DNA from: an uncultured Ignavibacteriota bacterium
GTDB taxonomy: Bacteria; Bacteroidota; Ignavibacteria; Palsa-1295
Assembly: GCA_903900335.1 (NCBI GenBank)
Contig: CAIUMP010000022.1
Span: forward strand, 1 to 64,000
Direction of reading: 5' to 3'
DNA length: 64,000 nt
The position numbers and the translations under genes are program-made. Positions 43,935 through 54,436 of this stretch are shown piece after piece. How positions within the stretch are numbered: position 1 is the first letter of the stretch; every line of letters begins with the position of its first letter. A model generated the notes under the pieces. It ran no database searches. It was not told where the DNA came from and saw only the letters and a program-made list of their open reading frames with translations.

Positions 43935-45857
43935 CTAATTCGAATTGAGGAAATGAGTCACACTCGTTCCAGCGTCGTCCTGAATGAGGCAGAAGTACTC
44001 CCCGCTTGGCAATTTCAGACTCAGCCGCACGGTGTGTTCACCTGCATCTAGCAGAGGGAGTTCTGAGCGAGTGATCCTTCTTCCAAGCACATCGAAAATA
44101 TCGATGGTAACATTGCCGACTCGCGCCTGCCTAAAGGAAATGTCATAGTGACCACTAGCGCCGGTCACAGACCTTTCATTGGAAAGAAGTACTTGCGGTC
44201 TAACTTCAAGGGTTCTTGGCGCTTGCCCATCCAATATCCAATTATACGGGTCGAAGGTCACGCTTGATACTGCCTTGGTGAATGAAAAGGCAAACGGTTG
44301 GAGCGGTTTGTCATTCAAGACTTTAACAATGGTATCAAAATTCGCTCCGCGGAACTCCAATTCTATCGGCATTCGAAAGAATGGACTCGAAGGCACCGAT
44401 CCGGTCTGGCTGATGGCCACCGCAGGATGAAGCGGATCAGTAGGATTCCATGCGAGCTTGTAGATAGGATACCCTTCGCCATACACCCACTGATCGAAGA
44501 ACCACTTCAGATCCATCCCACTCGATTTCTCTACCGAAGCGCGGAAGTCATCAGCGCTCGCAACGCCATACCGCAAGGGCCCCGTCATGTATTCCCGTAT
44601 CGCGCGGAAGAACGCGGTATCACTTCCAAGTATGTATCGCAGCATGTGGAGCACCATTGAGCCCTTCGAATAGACGAGACGACCATAGAGCGCATTCTTT
44701 TCAAGAAGACTATCAGGCGTATGAACTGCGCCACCGGGCAGTGAGGTGATATATGCCTCCTGCTGTGCGACGATCGTGTCCATCGTCGCCCCACCATATT
44801 TGTGTTGAAGAAATAGATCGGTCGTGTACGTAGCAAACCCTTCGTTGAGCCAGCAGTCGTTCCATGTCTTGCATGTTACCCCATCTCCGAACCATTGGTG
44901 GGCCGTCTCATGCGCGATCAGCTCCTCCCCAGCATCGTTGCAAAATGAGAGGGTCTGGTTCTCCATGCCACCACCGTGCCACTGTGCGATACCATACTTC
45001 TCCTTTCGGAATGGATAAGGCCCGAACCAACTCTCGTAGACATCCAGTATGGTATCAAGTTCTCGGAGTTGCGCGCTCAGCGTGTCCTTGGATGTAGGGA
45101 AGACAAAGCTCTCGATCAAGGTACTGTCTCCCCCCGCCCAATGATGCCACCTCCCGACCGTATCATATTGCGTGCAGACGAACGCCACCAAATAGTGATC
45201 GATCGGATACGACTCATGCCACGAGAACGTCCGAGAAGTATCGTGATCTACCACGGAGCGAAGCAGCCCATTTGAAGCAATTGAATACGTCGGTGGGCAG
45301 GTGATCAGCAGGTCAACGGAATCGAGCTTGTGCGCAGGATTGTCCTTGCAGGGCCACCAATCTTTTGAACCGTAAGGTTCGCTGTTGGTCCAGAGAATAG
45401 CGAGATACGGATGCGGCGTCTTCAATTCCCACCTTTGCTCTGTGTGAATAAATGCGCCCGAACGCGAGTACCCGTGATAGTACACCCGTACATCGAATTG
45501 GTCATCCGGCTGATAATGTGTGCCGAGCATGACAAACAGTGAATCGCCCTCGTGTGAGAATGGCACCCGCTTTCCTGCTTCGAATACCGAATCAACCGAA
45601 AGCAGACTGCGGAGACTTAATTGAATACGATTGTCTACGGAAAGCTGGTGAGCAACAATTCCGAGGGTCACATTCCCTTCAATGTACTCGGTGTCCGGCT
45701 GCGGTACGGTAAGCTCCAGTCGAGCGTACCTGACATCGTAAGTTGAATCGTTATTTACCAGATTCGTGGACGCTGCGCATTTCGCGCTGCACAAGAATAG
45801 TGCGAAGAACGCGAATGAGGATACTCCGAATTTCGATACCACCGAAAGGCTATTCAC
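43935..45857 (-). CDS. M1-family metallopeptidase with T9SS sorting domain
   Basis: A 640-residue exported zinc aminopeptidase. Signal segment (about 9-28), N-terminal beta domain (about 30-220), exopeptidase motif GGGMEN (295-300), zinc motif HETAH (316-320) with Glu339 in WLNEGFATY, helical domain, then a C-terminal type A sorting domain (about 560-640; IDIFDVLGRRITR, LPSGEYFCLIQDD). It should act at the cell surface or outside on peptides. It ends 5 bases from the convergent barrel gene, with no separate terminator visible. Confidence 0.93.
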   Translation of the reverse strand: MNSLSVVSKFGVSSFAFFALFLCSAKCAASTNLVNNDSTYDVRYARLELTVPQPDTEYIEGNVTLGIVAHQLSVDNRIQLSLRSLLSVDSVFEAGKRVPFSHEGDSLFVMLGTHYQPDDQFDVRVYYHGYSRSGAFIHTEQRWELKTPHPYLAILWTNSEPYGSKDWWPCKDNPAHKLDSVDLLITCPPTYSIASNGLLRSVVDHDTSRTFSWHESYPIDHYLVAFVCTQYDTVGRWHHWAGGDSTLIESFVFPTSKDTLSAQLRELDTILDVYESWFGPYPFRKEKYGIAQWHGGGMENQTLSFCNDAGEELIAHETAHQWFGDGVTCKTWNDCWLNEGFATYTTDLFLQHKYGGATMDTIVAQQEAYITSLPGGAVHTPDSLLEKNALYGRLVYSKGSMVLHMLRYILGSDTAFFRAIREYMTGPLRYGVASADDFRASVEKSSGMDLKWFFDQWVYGEGYPIYKLAWNPTDPLHPAVAISQTGSVPSSPFFRMPIELEFRGANFDTIVKVLNDKPLQPFAFSFTKAVSSVTFDPYNWILDGQAPRTLEVRPQVLLSNERSVTGASGHYDISFRQARVGNVTIDIFDVLGRRITRSELPLLDAGEHTVRLSLKLPSGEYFCLIQDDAGTSVTHFLNSN

Positions 45858-45963
45858 GCTTCAGTCGAATAAAAGTTAGCCGAATACAATGAAAAGGCAC
45901 CGTGCTCGCGAAAGATTCTCCCCGCGTGAATCTCTCCAGCCACAGTCCTGTTACCTGCCCCCT

Positions 45964-47025
45964 ATGGCTGAAGTAAATTTCGATTCCCTTTTTCCCCTCA
46001 TTCGAGAGCATTCCTCGTTCATCATCACGAGTCATGTCAACCCTGACGGCGATGCCCTTGGCTCCGAGATCGGCCTTGCCGAGTGGCTCCTCTCGCTTGG
46101 CAAGCAGGTTCGTGTCATAAACCACTCGCCTACTCCATACAATTACTTCGTTTTCGATGAGCCGAATCCAGTGCTGGAGCAATTCAAGCAGGAAGCTCAC
46201 GAGAAGGCATTGCGCTCCGCTGAGGTGATCTTCGTTCTGGATGTTAACGATCCCGGGCGCGTCCGTTCAGTCGGCTCTTATCTCTCCAGAGGTGCTGGGC
46301 TTCCTCCCGGTGCACCGATTCCAGAACCGGTATCCGTCCCGATCGTGGTGATTGACCATCACCTGAATCCCAAAGATTTCGCGAGTCAATATTTCATTGA
46401 TACGGACGCCACTTCGACCGGCGAACTCATCTATCGGTTGATCCGACAGGCGCAACCCAGCCTCGGTGGCACGATCACGCCGAAGGCAGCAATGGCGCTT
46501 TATGTGGCTATCATGACGGACACGGGGAGCTTCCGCTTCCCTCGAACGGATTCGGGCACCCTGCGCATGTGTGCCGACTTGCTCGATCTTGGGGCCGATC
46601 CCGTTCGTGCATACGATGAAGTCTATAATCAATCTCCTGCGGGACGCTTGCTGCTGATGCGCGAGTGCCTCAACTCATTCGAGTACCACCACGAGAACCG
46701 CATGGCCTTCCAAGCGATCATGCAATCGCAGTTAGAAGCAGCAGGCGCGATGGAAGAGGATGTGGATGGATTCGTACAGATGCCCTTCCAAGTGCGTGGA
46801 ATTGTCCTCTCCGTCTTTCTGCTCGAACTCAAGGAAGGTTGGAAGATCTCTACCCGCTCCAAAGGAAATGTCTCAGCCGCCGCGTTCGCTCAATCCTTTG
46901 GAGGCAATGGACACTTCAATGCGGCAGGTGCCCGAGTGCACGGCAAGATCTCCTTGGGGGACATGAAGCAAATGATCTTGGAGAACGCGGCCAAGGTGCT
47001 GGCTGAGGCGGCCCCTAAAGGATAG
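45964..47025 (+). CDS. DHH-family phosphoesterase, NrnA-like
   Basis: Likely degrades short oligonucleotides (nanoRNase) and/or 3'-phosphoadenosine phosphate, or c-di-nucleotide products. The 353-residue protein starts at the ATG at 45964. Motifs: SHVNPDGDALGSE (His24, Asp28, Asp30), an Asp in FVLDVNDPGR, the DHH motif IDHHLNP, GSFRFPRTDSG, and DHHA1 motif GGNGHFNAAGA near the C-terminus. A longer frame from 45889 adds a basic leader without a ribosome site. It converges and overlaps by 11 bases with the GT9 gene. Confidence 0.92.
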   Translation: MAEVNFDSLFPLIREHSSFIITSHVNPDGDALGSEIGLAEWLLSLGKQVRVINHSPTPYNYFVFDEPNPVLEQFKQEAHEKALRSAEVIFVLDVNDPGRVRSVGSYLSRGAGLPPGAPIPEPVSVPIVVIDHHLNPKDFASQYFIDTDATSTGELIYRLIRQAQPSLGGTITPKAAMALYVAIMTDTGSFRFPRTDSGTLRMCADLLDLGADPVRAYDEVYNQSPAGRLLLMRECLNSFEYHHENRMAFQAIMQSQLEAAGAMEEDVDGFVQMPFQVRGIVLSVFLLELKEGWKISTRSKGNVSAAAFAQSFGGNGHFNAAGARVHGKISLGDMKQMILENAAKVLAEAAPKG

Positions 47026-48121
47026 GCAGGCTAGGCTGAAGTGAAAGTAATCCCTTCACTTCCCCCAATACCTGCTCAACCTCAATGGCACGAATACACA
47101 AAAAGTGCTCCGCCGGATCCTTCCGGTAGCAGGTCAACGGTTTCGGCGAATAGATAAAACAAGGACGGCACTCGATCCCGGTCTGCACGATCGTGTACCT
47201 CGTCTTCCAGGGATGCACATACACCTCGTTCGTGGGGCCGAAGATCGCGACTGTCGGTAGCTGGAGTGCCCCGGCCACGTGCATCAGCGCTGAATCATTG
47301 GAAACGAAGACCTTAAGATGCTGCATGACTGCAATGGAATCCAGTATGCTTTTCGTTTCAACCGGTATCACGGCATCCCCTGCCAACTTCTGTATCACTG
47401 TGTTCGCTTCAACGTCATCCGGCCCTCCAAAGAGCAATACGTTTGCGCCCAGTTCGGCTGTCAACCGTTTGGCAAGCTCAGCAAACTTCGCCGGATCCCA
47501 GCGACGGCGAATGTGATTTTTGAACAGAGCAGTACCCGCGTGGAATCCAATGAGAAGTTTATCGCTATCGAGGCCATGCTCGCGATACCAATCCTTTGCA
47601 AAACTCGCGTGAGATTCCCCAACATCCAGCCTGAGACTCGGCAAGGATTCTTCTCTCAATTCATGTTTGATGCCGACCAAGCTCAACAAACGGACATTCT
47701 CCTCTACGCAATGAAGCGTGTCATCCTCGAGGATTGTGTGCGTATTGAGCCAACTGAAGTTCTGCGGATCGCGTCGTCGGTATTTTACACCGAGGCGTTG
47801 CTTTGCCCCAATGAGTAGGGCAATAAGATTGTACTCGCGGCGGTTCTGTGGGTAGATATTGATGGAAATATCAAATTGCTCCCGCCTCAGTCCTTGCACA
47901 AAGCGCATGGCATCGATCTTCGAGCCATGGAGAAAGTCAAAGTGATGGACTTTGTCGATAAGTGGATCACGTTGGAATAACTCTCGCGTTGCGGCGAACA
48001 TCACAAATGCATGGATCTCTGCTTGCGGCTTGGCGCGCCGCAACAGCTCGATCATCGGTGTAGCGAGCAGCGCATCCCCGATACCAGGTAGCGCTAAAAT
48101 GAGGATCTTCTCTGGTGGCAT
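47015..48121 (-). CDS. glycosyltransferase family 9 (heptosyltransferase-like)
   Basis: A 368-residue cytoplasmic sugar transferase of the ADP-heptose:LPS heptosyltransferase family. N-terminal ALPGIGDALLATPMI (9-23) is the family start; the donor site region contains LLFGGPDDVEANT and SNDSALMHVAGALQLPTVAIFGPT, followed by a Cys-rich end (GIECRPC, CYRKDPAEHFLC) that is common in this family. It follows the YfhO gene by 3 bases and ends the glycosylation-type run. Confidence 0.9.
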   Translation of the reverse strand: MPPEKILILALPGIGDALLATPMIELLRRAKPQAEIHAFVMFAATRELFQRDPLIDKVHHFDFLHGSKIDAMRFVQGLRREQFDISINIYPQNRREYNLIALLIGAKQRLGVKYRRRDPQNFSWLNTHTILEDDTLHCVEENVRLLSLVGIKHELREESLPSLRLDVGESHASFAKDWYREHGLDSDKLLIGFHAGTALFKNHIRRRWDPAKFAELAKRLTAELGANVLLFGGPDDVEANTVIQKLAGDAVIPVETKSILDSIAVMQHLKVFVSNDSALMHVAGALQLPTVAIFGPTNEVYVHPWKTRYTIVQTGIECRPCFIYSPKPLTCYRKDPAEHFLCIRAIEVEQVLGEVKGLLSLQPSLPIL

Positions 48122-48124
48122 CGC

Positions 48125-50497
48125 TCAGCCTTCGTTCGGCGCGGAAGGCGCTGGCACTTTCCCGGCACCCTTCTTCGGTTCGCGGAGCATCACGAATCCC
48201 AATCCACCTAAGCTAAGTAGAAGGGTAACCATAGTAACGAGGCTGCCCGTCGCGAAGGCGCTGGACTCGTAACGCATCACCACGGTATGCTGGCCACTTG
48301 GTACCTCCACGGCCCGCAGCGAGGTGAAGGCGCGTAGGATCTTCGCCGGACGGTTGTCAATATAGGCGCGCCACTCGGGGTAATAGATCTCTGAAAAGAA
48401 GAGAATCGCATTGCTCGATGTCTTCACGCTCGTCGTGATCTCATTCTCGCTATATTTTGTGATCGACGCAACGCCAGTGGAGTCGACGGGCCCAAGTGCC
48501 GCGGCCGTACGCTCTTCGAGCAAGACCGTGTTGCGGTAATCGAAGTTGGTGTCTTGCTGAAGCCGCTGAATCGCTTGAGAGTCCGGGAGCACCTCGTCGC
48601 GATAAAAGAGCTTCACTCGCGGAAGGTAGGTTGTTCTTTGCCCGAAGCCTGCATTCTGTCCCTGCCGTTGAATAGACCACTTGATGTTCATAAGATCCGC
48701 GCTGGCTTCTTTGTTTGCCATGTCCGGCTGCACACGCTGCAAGACAAGCGGGTCATAGCCCTCCATCAATTGTAGTTTATCATACGCGCCCTGGTTCCGC
48801 TTGACGATCATCTGATTCCCTTCGCGGGTCCGTGCTCGGCTCAACTCTTTCAATTGATCTTGTTTCAACATCTCGATCAGTTGCGGCTGCTGCCGGAATG
48901 CCTCTCGCGGATCCTCGGAGCCGGCGTTCAGAGACATCCCATAATTGAACAATTCGATTATCGTTACAGCGATGACCAACCCTGCGAACATGCTGCCCCG
49001 CATCTTCCCGAGATAATGAAGTCCTGTGATCGCTATAAGCGCGATCACAGGCAAGGCCGCAAGGCCCGCGGCCCATGACATGGCACCCTCCGCCTCTACT
49101 GGCGCACCCTTCAAGAAGGAAGTTGCATGTACCATTCCGGCAAGCACAAGCAACCACGGTAGAACGATTACGGCCCGTGCGACAATACCCTGTGTGCCCC
49201 CCCACTTTGGCCCCTCTGCTTTTAGTGCTTGCGCGAGACCAACACCGCTTAGCGCGGAGGCCGCGAAGCTGAAAAGCACGATCATGCGCGCGGGAGTTCG
49301 AAATTTGCTGAATAGGGGCAGCTGGAAAAAGATACGGTAAAGGAAGAAATGATCGCCTAGCGCGAATAGGATCGCAAGAATAGCCATCCCAGCAAAAAAT
49401 ACCACGTATTTCTTCTTTGCCCCAACGAATCCGGCCATGATAGCAAAGAAGAGGGGCAGTACACCAATGTATAGCGCAGTCTCCCACGAGAGATAGTATG
49501 CCCCGTTCCAATACGGTACCTTTGCATCGGCAGCGCCATTCGTGACACCGAACAAGCGCGGCATGATGCTCGTCATGAGGTGCCCAAACGTCAATGAGCC
49601 GTCGAGAGACTTCTCATACGTGATGACATCTCGTCTCGAAAGCGCTGCAAGCTCCTGCGATGGCAGTAGCTGGATCGCAAATATTCCAAATCCAATAAGA
49701 ACCGGGATTGCCATCCGCGCGACTGTCATCGCTGATAGTCCGTCCCCATCCGTGCCCTTAAGCCGAAGGCGATAAACGAGTTCATATGCCGCGAGCAACG
49801 CAAGGAAGAAGGTGAAATAGAGTGTCGATTGTGGATGTCCCGCGAGGTACATTACTCCAAGCAGGATACCTCCGATGAGCGAATGCTTCCAGAAATCAAA
49901 CCCACGAATAAAGAAGTATGCAACAAATGGAAAGAGCGCAATGTGATAGACGATCATCTGGTGGATCATCTGCGCTGTGATATACCCGCTAAAACCGTAG
50001 GCTACTCCCGCGAAGACGGCCGACCAATCATCTAGCTCAAAGATCTTCTTTGCAAACCAGTACATCCCGAAGCCAGCAATCGCGGTGTGCAACAGGATGA
50101 ACCACTGCATCACGGCAGGCGATAGGTAGCCATCGGAAACGAAGAGTGACTGAAGCATATTGAACGGATACCAGAAGCCGACCTGAATATCAGCCATGAA
50201 CGGCATACCCGCAAAGATATAGGGATCCCACTGCGGCAACACTCCGTGCGCCAACGATGTCGCGGCGAGCGTTCGGAATGGAACTTCCTGTTCGATGAAG
50301 TCCTCCCACAAGAACTTCCCACCGAAGAGAATGCTATTATGGAAGACAAGGGTTAGAACGAGGAAAAAAAGCGCAACTTGCCACGGAGTGAAGTTCGGCA
50401 AAGAGATCGGCTTCGCGGCACGAATGCTCGAAAGCGACCGATCGGAGGCAGACTTTGCAGCTTGTGTTTTTGGTGGGACTGTGGTTTTCGACGCCAT
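48125..50497 (-). CDS. YfhO-family multi-pass membrane protein
   Basis: A 790-residue membrane protein of the YfhO (GT-C like) family, with a long periplasmic loop after the first helix (LWEDFIEQEVPFRTLAATSL and LPQWDPYIFAGMPFMADIQV) and some 12 hydrophobic segments, then a soluble beta-rich C-terminal region (about 620-760) and a last helix. YfhO relatives in Firmicutes glycosylate lipoteichoic acid with GT2 partners; a GT2 gene lies immediately upstream (15-base gap). The substrate here must be different and is unknown. Confidence 0.85.
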   Translation of the reverse strand: MASKTTVPPKTQAAKSASDRSLSSIRAAKPISLPNFTPWQVALFFLVLTLVFHNSILFGGKFLWEDFIEQEVPFRTLAATSLAHGVLPQWDPYIFAGMPFMADIQVGFWYPFNMLQSLFVSDGYLSPAVMQWFILLHTAIAGFGMYWFAKKIFELDDWSAVFAGVAYGFSGYITAQMIHQMIVYHIALFPFVAYFFIRGFDFWKHSLIGGILLGVMYLAGHPQSTLYFTFFLALLAAYELVYRLRLKGTDGDGLSAMTVARMAIPVLIGFGIFAIQLLPSQELAALSRRDVITYEKSLDGSLTFGHLMTSIMPRLFGVTNGAADAKVPYWNGAYYLSWETALYIGVLPLFFAIMAGFVGAKKKYVVFFAGMAILAILFALGDHFFLYRIFFQLPLFSKFRTPARMIVLFSFAASALSGVGLAQALKAEGPKWGGTQGIVARAVIVLPWLLVLAGMVHATSFLKGAPVEAEGAMSWAAGLAALPVIALIAITGLHYLGKMRGSMFAGLVIAVTIIELFNYGMSLNAGSEDPREAFRQQPQLIEMLKQDQLKELSRARTREGNQMIVKRNQGAYDKLQLMEGYDPLVLQRVQPDMANKEASADLMNIKWSIQRQGQNAGFGQRTTYLPRVKLFYRDEVLPDSQAIQRLQQDTNFDYRNTVLLEERTAAALGPVDSTGVASITKYSENEITTSVKTSSNAILFFSEIYYPEWRAYIDNRPAKILRAFTSLRAVEVPSGQHTVVMRYESSAFATGSLVTMVTLLLSLGGLGFVMLREPKKGAGKVPAPSAPNEG

Positions 50498-50512
50498 AGA
50501 ACTTCTAAATGC

Positions 50513-51250
50513 TTATAAGTCGTGCTGGTGAAGTTTGCGAATGCGAAGCAACTCCCAAAACATTTTCGCGGAATCGCTCAATGCTCCAACGGTCGTGCGC
50601 TCATCGTTGTACCACTCGACGGCCACCTCGTGAATGCGATAGCCAGAACGTCGGGCGAGGTAGAGCACTTCGACATCGAAGGAGAATCCTGTCACTTGCT
50701 GCTTCGAGAACAGAATCTGGGCAGCATGGTCGCTAAACCCCTTGAAGCCGCACTGTGTGTCCTTTATCCCACGAAATACGAATAGCTGAACGAGCACATT
50801 GTAAAAGCGCCCCATCATCTCACGGTACCAAGGCTGGTGCTTCTTCACGAGCGCTCGCCCCTCTGCAGCACGGCTGCCGATTACGACATCAAATTCTCCT
50901 GAGGCAATCAGAGGGATGATCTTTGCCACCTGCGTTATGGGGGTAGAAAAATCCGCATCGGTGAAAATACGCACCTTCCCCGTCGCCTCCAGCATGCCCC
51001 GTTTTACAGCGGCTCCTTTACCCATGTTGCTGCCAAGGGGAATGAATCGTGAAGTGACCCGCTCCAACGAGTTCGGTTTGTGATCAAAAGCCTGCTGCAC
51101 CGACTTCGCTGTGCCGTCATTTGAGCCATCATCGACTACGATGATCTCGACGTCATAGTCTTGCCCTTCAAAATACCGAAAGGCCTTCTCGATGGAAGGC
51201 CCAATTCGGCCGGCTTCATTATAAGCCGGAATGATAAGCGATAAAAACAC
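50513..51250 (-). CDS. dolichyl/polyprenyl-phosphate glycosyltransferase (GT2)
   Basis: A 245-residue GT2 enzyme that charges a polyprenyl phosphate with a sugar. Motifs: IIPAYNEAGRI (6-16), IIVVDDGSNDGT (36-47), FTDADFSTPI with the metal-binding Asp-x-Asp, and TGFSFDVEVLYLARRSGY. It lacks extra C-terminal membrane helices, so it is of the ALG5/soluble type. The GTG start at 51250 is used. It would supply lipid-linked sugar to the GT-C-type membrane proteins on either side (YfhO downstream, DUF2723 upstream). Confidence 0.9.
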   Translation of the reverse strand: MFLSLIIPAYNEAGRIGPSIEKAFRYFEGQDYDVEIIVVDDGSNDGTAKSVQQAFDHKPNSLERVTSRFIPLGSNMGKGAAVKRGMLEATGKVRIFTDADFSTPITQVAKIIPLIASGEFDVVIGSRAAEGRALVKKHQPWYREMMGRFYNVLVQLFVFRGIKDTQCGFKGFSDHAAQILFSKQQVTGFSFDVEVLYLARRSGYRIHEVAVEWYNDERTTVGALSDSAKMFWELLRIRKLHQHDL

Positions 51251-51277
51251 TATAGGGTAATCTCCCTTATAGAAACG

Positions 51278-54200
51278 TTACTTCGCGGGCTTCACCGGTA
51301 CCGCCGCTTCATCGCTGCCCTGCGGCAACTGGATCACCGGCGCTCCATGGTTGGTATCTGCCATTCCGAGCTCTTTCATCAAGCGGTCTCTGTCCGTGGC
51401 TGCTGCCTGAATCTCACTTCCAAGCCCCCCCTGCTGCGCTAAGGAAGCAAATTTTACAAGGATCTCATTTAGCTTCTTCAGTGCTCCCTGCTTATCGCCA
51501 CGGGTCTCAAGAACCCGTGCATCGATCTGTGCTAGCTTGAAATCGAAGAACTGTTGATCCGGGCCTCCGTTCGGTACCTGCCTCCGAAGATCGTTGAAGC
51601 CTGCACGCGCGGAGTCAAACTGCTCTGCATTGAAATAGAGAATGGCGCGTTGAAATTTATTACGCAGCATCGTATTTTCATCGGCATTCTCTCCCTCGTC
51701 TTGGGAGGACGAAGCAAGCGCCTTTGAGGCAAACTGGAAGTATTTCATCGCTAGCTTCTTGTCGCCGATTGCCTGATAGAGCTGTCCGATCTCTTGCAAC
51801 GAGCGGTAATCCCAATCAACGGTAGCAGGTGGCATTCGCGCGCCGAGTGTATCGAGCGCCCGATGAGCTTCCGGGATATTGTTGTGATTCAAATAGTAAT
51901 TTGCGAGACGGCCATAGACTTCCAGATACGTGCTGGTTCCGTATCGCTCTTCAAGTCCGCTTCGGTTCGAAGAAGGATCGCGGAAGGTGTTCGCCAACGA
52001 ACCCCGGCTTGGCTTGGTCTCAATACCCTTTGCGAGATCGTAGGCCGACTTCAAATATAGAGGCTCGTTGATATCGCCGTCGATCTCATTGCCTCGCACA
52101 GGTTTGTGCTCCGTTGGAACAACTCGCACTGTGAAGCCTTCATAGACCACGTGGCCTTCGAGCCCATTCCAAAATCCCGGCGTTACACCTACACCGAAGT
52201 AGATGGGACGATCATCAAAATTATTCACGACAATGTCCTTGATGAGCTGATCGGCGACGTAGTAAATGAATTGGCCATTCTGATAGGTATGGTCGGTAAC
52301 CCACTTCCAGCTAAACGACCCAGGCTGGGCGTTACCGGTGAACTTGGCCATTGTCGCAGCAGACACATCTACCCTCACCATGGAAGGCGCGGCGGGGATG
52401 GGATGCACACCTTCAGGAGAATCTTCCGGTGCGGAAAGCATTTGATCCGTAAATGATGGGAGCTTTAACTTCTTCCCGCCCCACGCAAGATCCTGTTTCA
52501 GTTTCTTTATATACCAGCCCATGTTGCCGAGCGAGAGATTCACGATGCGAACATCGCGTCTCACACCATAAAGATCCTGAATACACCACAGCGGGAACGT
52601 ATCGTTATCACCAGCGGTGAAGAGCACGGCGTCCGGCTCGCAACTTTGGAGAATATTGTAAGAGTACTCCAAGGGGAAGTCGTCGTGATGCCGCGAATAT
52701 TCACCCCATTTCGAGGCGTGTTTGAAATCCTGCCCTGAGGCTAGCCCAACTATTCCGAGGCATTGATTCAGTGGCACTAGCGCAACAATTGCTGCGAAGG
52801 CAAGCCCGACCATTCCCATGGAAGGTGCTACCGAAGCACGTGCCGCACCATCTTCAGAATTAGAGTCCTCTACATCCTTCTCGCCCTGGTTCGTTAACCA
52901 AACAGCACCACTTAGTCCACCAGCGACCAGCAGCACCATGATAATGAGCGGAGTCGAGGGCTCCAAGAACATCGATACCAATCCAAGCGCGATGAGCGCC
53001 CCCAGCACCTGGAGTCCACGCATCCAATTCTTCGCGGTGGTTTGCAATATAGTCGAGGCACCGATCCCGACCCACATCGCGTAGATCCAGAAAGCTCCGA
53101 CATAAAAGTAATCGCGCTCGCGGGGTTGAGCATCCTGTTGATTCTGATATAGTGCCGTGAAAAGTCCCATGATGAGGAATCCGGCTAGCATCGCCATTGC
53201 CCGTTTCGGATCGCGGCGGAAATGCCAGAACATACCAAAGAAACCTAGCAGCAATGGGATACCCGCCGTATGGGACCAATCCACTGGCGCGTCTTGATTG
53301 TCATGTGCTCGCCCGACGAAGTTCCAAAGCAGGTAGCGAACATACATGTGGTCGATCTGATACTTCGTCATGAAGTCCATCTCGCTGCTGTATTTCTTCT
53401 CATCCCATGTCGGAGCATGGAGCGGCTCGCCTTCCTTCTGACGATCATCTCGACGCGGCCACTCTCGGGCCTCGCCGAATTGAAGGCGAGCGATGTAGTC
53501 ATGCAACTCAGTGAAATTCGATGGTGAGTGCTGGTTCATCGGCGGATCGCCGACGGCACGCACCATCACGAAGGCGTAGGTGCTATATCCGAGGATCAGC
53601 AATCCGGCGGCCGTCAGGAGGAGTTGGGCCAGTGGGCGCTTGTTCGTCCAAAGGTAGTAGAGAAAACCTGCGCAGGCCACGAGAATTATGACCGGAGTTG
53701 TACCAACCTTATTCCCGCCGAGCCAGCCAACAAGCCCAGTGAGCACGACAAAGAAGATAAAGAGAAAGGCCAAAGAACCAGCTAGTGCCATCTTGACCCA
53801 GCCAATCAGCGTCGTCTTAGGATAGTGCTTGTAGTAAACAAGCATCCAGACCGGGAAGAACACCAGCATCGTCATCTGGTGAACGCCCATGGAGAGTCCG
53901 ATCAGATAGGCGATGAGCATCAAGTACTTTGCCGCGCCTGGTTCATCGGATTTCTCATGCCAGATCATTCCAAGCCACATGCAGAGGCAAATAAGCAGCA
54001 AACCTGGGGAGAAGATGATGAACTCGTTAGAATTGAACCAAACACTGTCCGACCAAGTGAAGGACATCGCCGCAACCAGCGCACCACCGTAATGAATGAC
54101 AACGTCTGTTATGGATTTCGGAGAGCCACGCCACAACGCGATTACACGAACGGCAGTGAGGTAAAGCAGCATAGAAGAAAGCGAACCGCAGAGCACCGAG

Positions 54201-54436
54201 AGCATATTGTACCGGGCCGCAAGATCTGCCACGGGCATGAGCCATACCGCAACGTGTGCAAAAAGCGTCCAGAACGGGGTTCCGGGTGGATGGGAAATGC
54301 CAAGTTGGGACGCTGCACTGATGAACTCACCGCAATCCCAAAACGGGATGGATGGCTGCATCGTCATTGCGTAGGTGAAAAAGGCGGCGAAGAAACTGAG
54401 CGCCGCTAGCGCGTAGTGAATACGTTTTGTCTGCAT
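51278..54436 (-). CDS. DUF2723 multi-pass membrane protein with soluble C-terminal part
   Basis: A ~1052-residue protein. The ATG at 54436 has AGGAGAG 2-4 bases before it and gives the family start QTKRIHYALAALSF; a frame from 54469 is longer. The N-terminal TMQPSIPFWDCGEFI segment (with acidic residues facing the periplasm) marks the DUF2723 family, related to TMEM260-type O-mannosyltransferases. About ten membrane helices are followed by a conserved YNILQSCEPDAVLFTAGDND block and a helical TPR-like tail (about 850-1030). Likely transfers sugar from a lipid carrier to envelope proteins; the acceptor is unknown. Confidence 0.85.
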   Translation of the reverse strand: MQTKRIHYALAALSFFAAFFTYAMTMQPSIPFWDCGEFISAASQLGISHPPGTPFWTLFAHVAVWLMPVADLAARYNMLSVLCGSLSSMLLYLTAVRVIALWRGSPKSITDVVIHYGGALVAAMSFTWSDSVWFNSNEFIIFSPGLLLICLCMWLGMIWHEKSDEPGAAKYLMLIAYLIGLSMGVHQMTMLVFFPVWMLVYYKHYPKTTLIGWVKMALAGSLAFLFIFFVVLTGLVGWLGGNKVGTTPVIILVACAGFLYYLWTNKRPLAQLLLTAAGLLILGYSTYAFVMVRAVGDPPMNQHSPSNFTELHDYIARLQFGEAREWPRRDDRQKEGEPLHAPTWDEKKYSSEMDFMTKYQIDHMYVRYLLWNFVGRAHDNQDAPVDWSHTAGIPLLLGFFGMFWHFRRDPKRAMAMLAGFLIMGLFTALYQNQQDAQPRERDYFYVGAFWIYAMWVGIGASTILQTTAKNWMRGLQVLGALIALGLVSMFLEPSTPLIIMVLLVAGGLSGAVWLTNQGEKDVEDSNSEDGAARASVAPSMGMVGLAFAAIVALVPLNQCLGIVGLASGQDFKHASKWGEYSRHHDDFPLEYSYNILQSCEPDAVLFTAGDNDTFPLWCIQDLYGVRRDVRIVNLSLGNMGWYIKKLKQDLAWGGKKLKLPSFTDQMLSAPEDSPEGVHPIPAAPSMVRVDVSAATMAKFTGNAQPGSFSWKWVTDHTYQNGQFIYYVADQLIKDIVVNNFDDRPIYFGVGVTPGFWNGLEGHVVYEGFTVRVVPTEHKPVRGNEIDGDINEPLYLKSAYDLAKGIETKPSRGSLANTFRDPSSNRSGLEERYGTSTYLEVYGRLANYYLNHNNIPEAHRALDTLGARMPPATVDWDYRSLQEIGQLYQAIGDKKLAMKYFQFASKALASSSQDEGENADENTMLRNKFQRAILYFNAEQFDSARAGFNDLRRQVPNGGPDQQFFDFKLAQIDARVLETRGDKQGALKKLNEILVKFASLAQQGGLGSEIQAAATDRDRLMKELGMADTNHGAPVIQLPQGSDEAAVPVKPAK

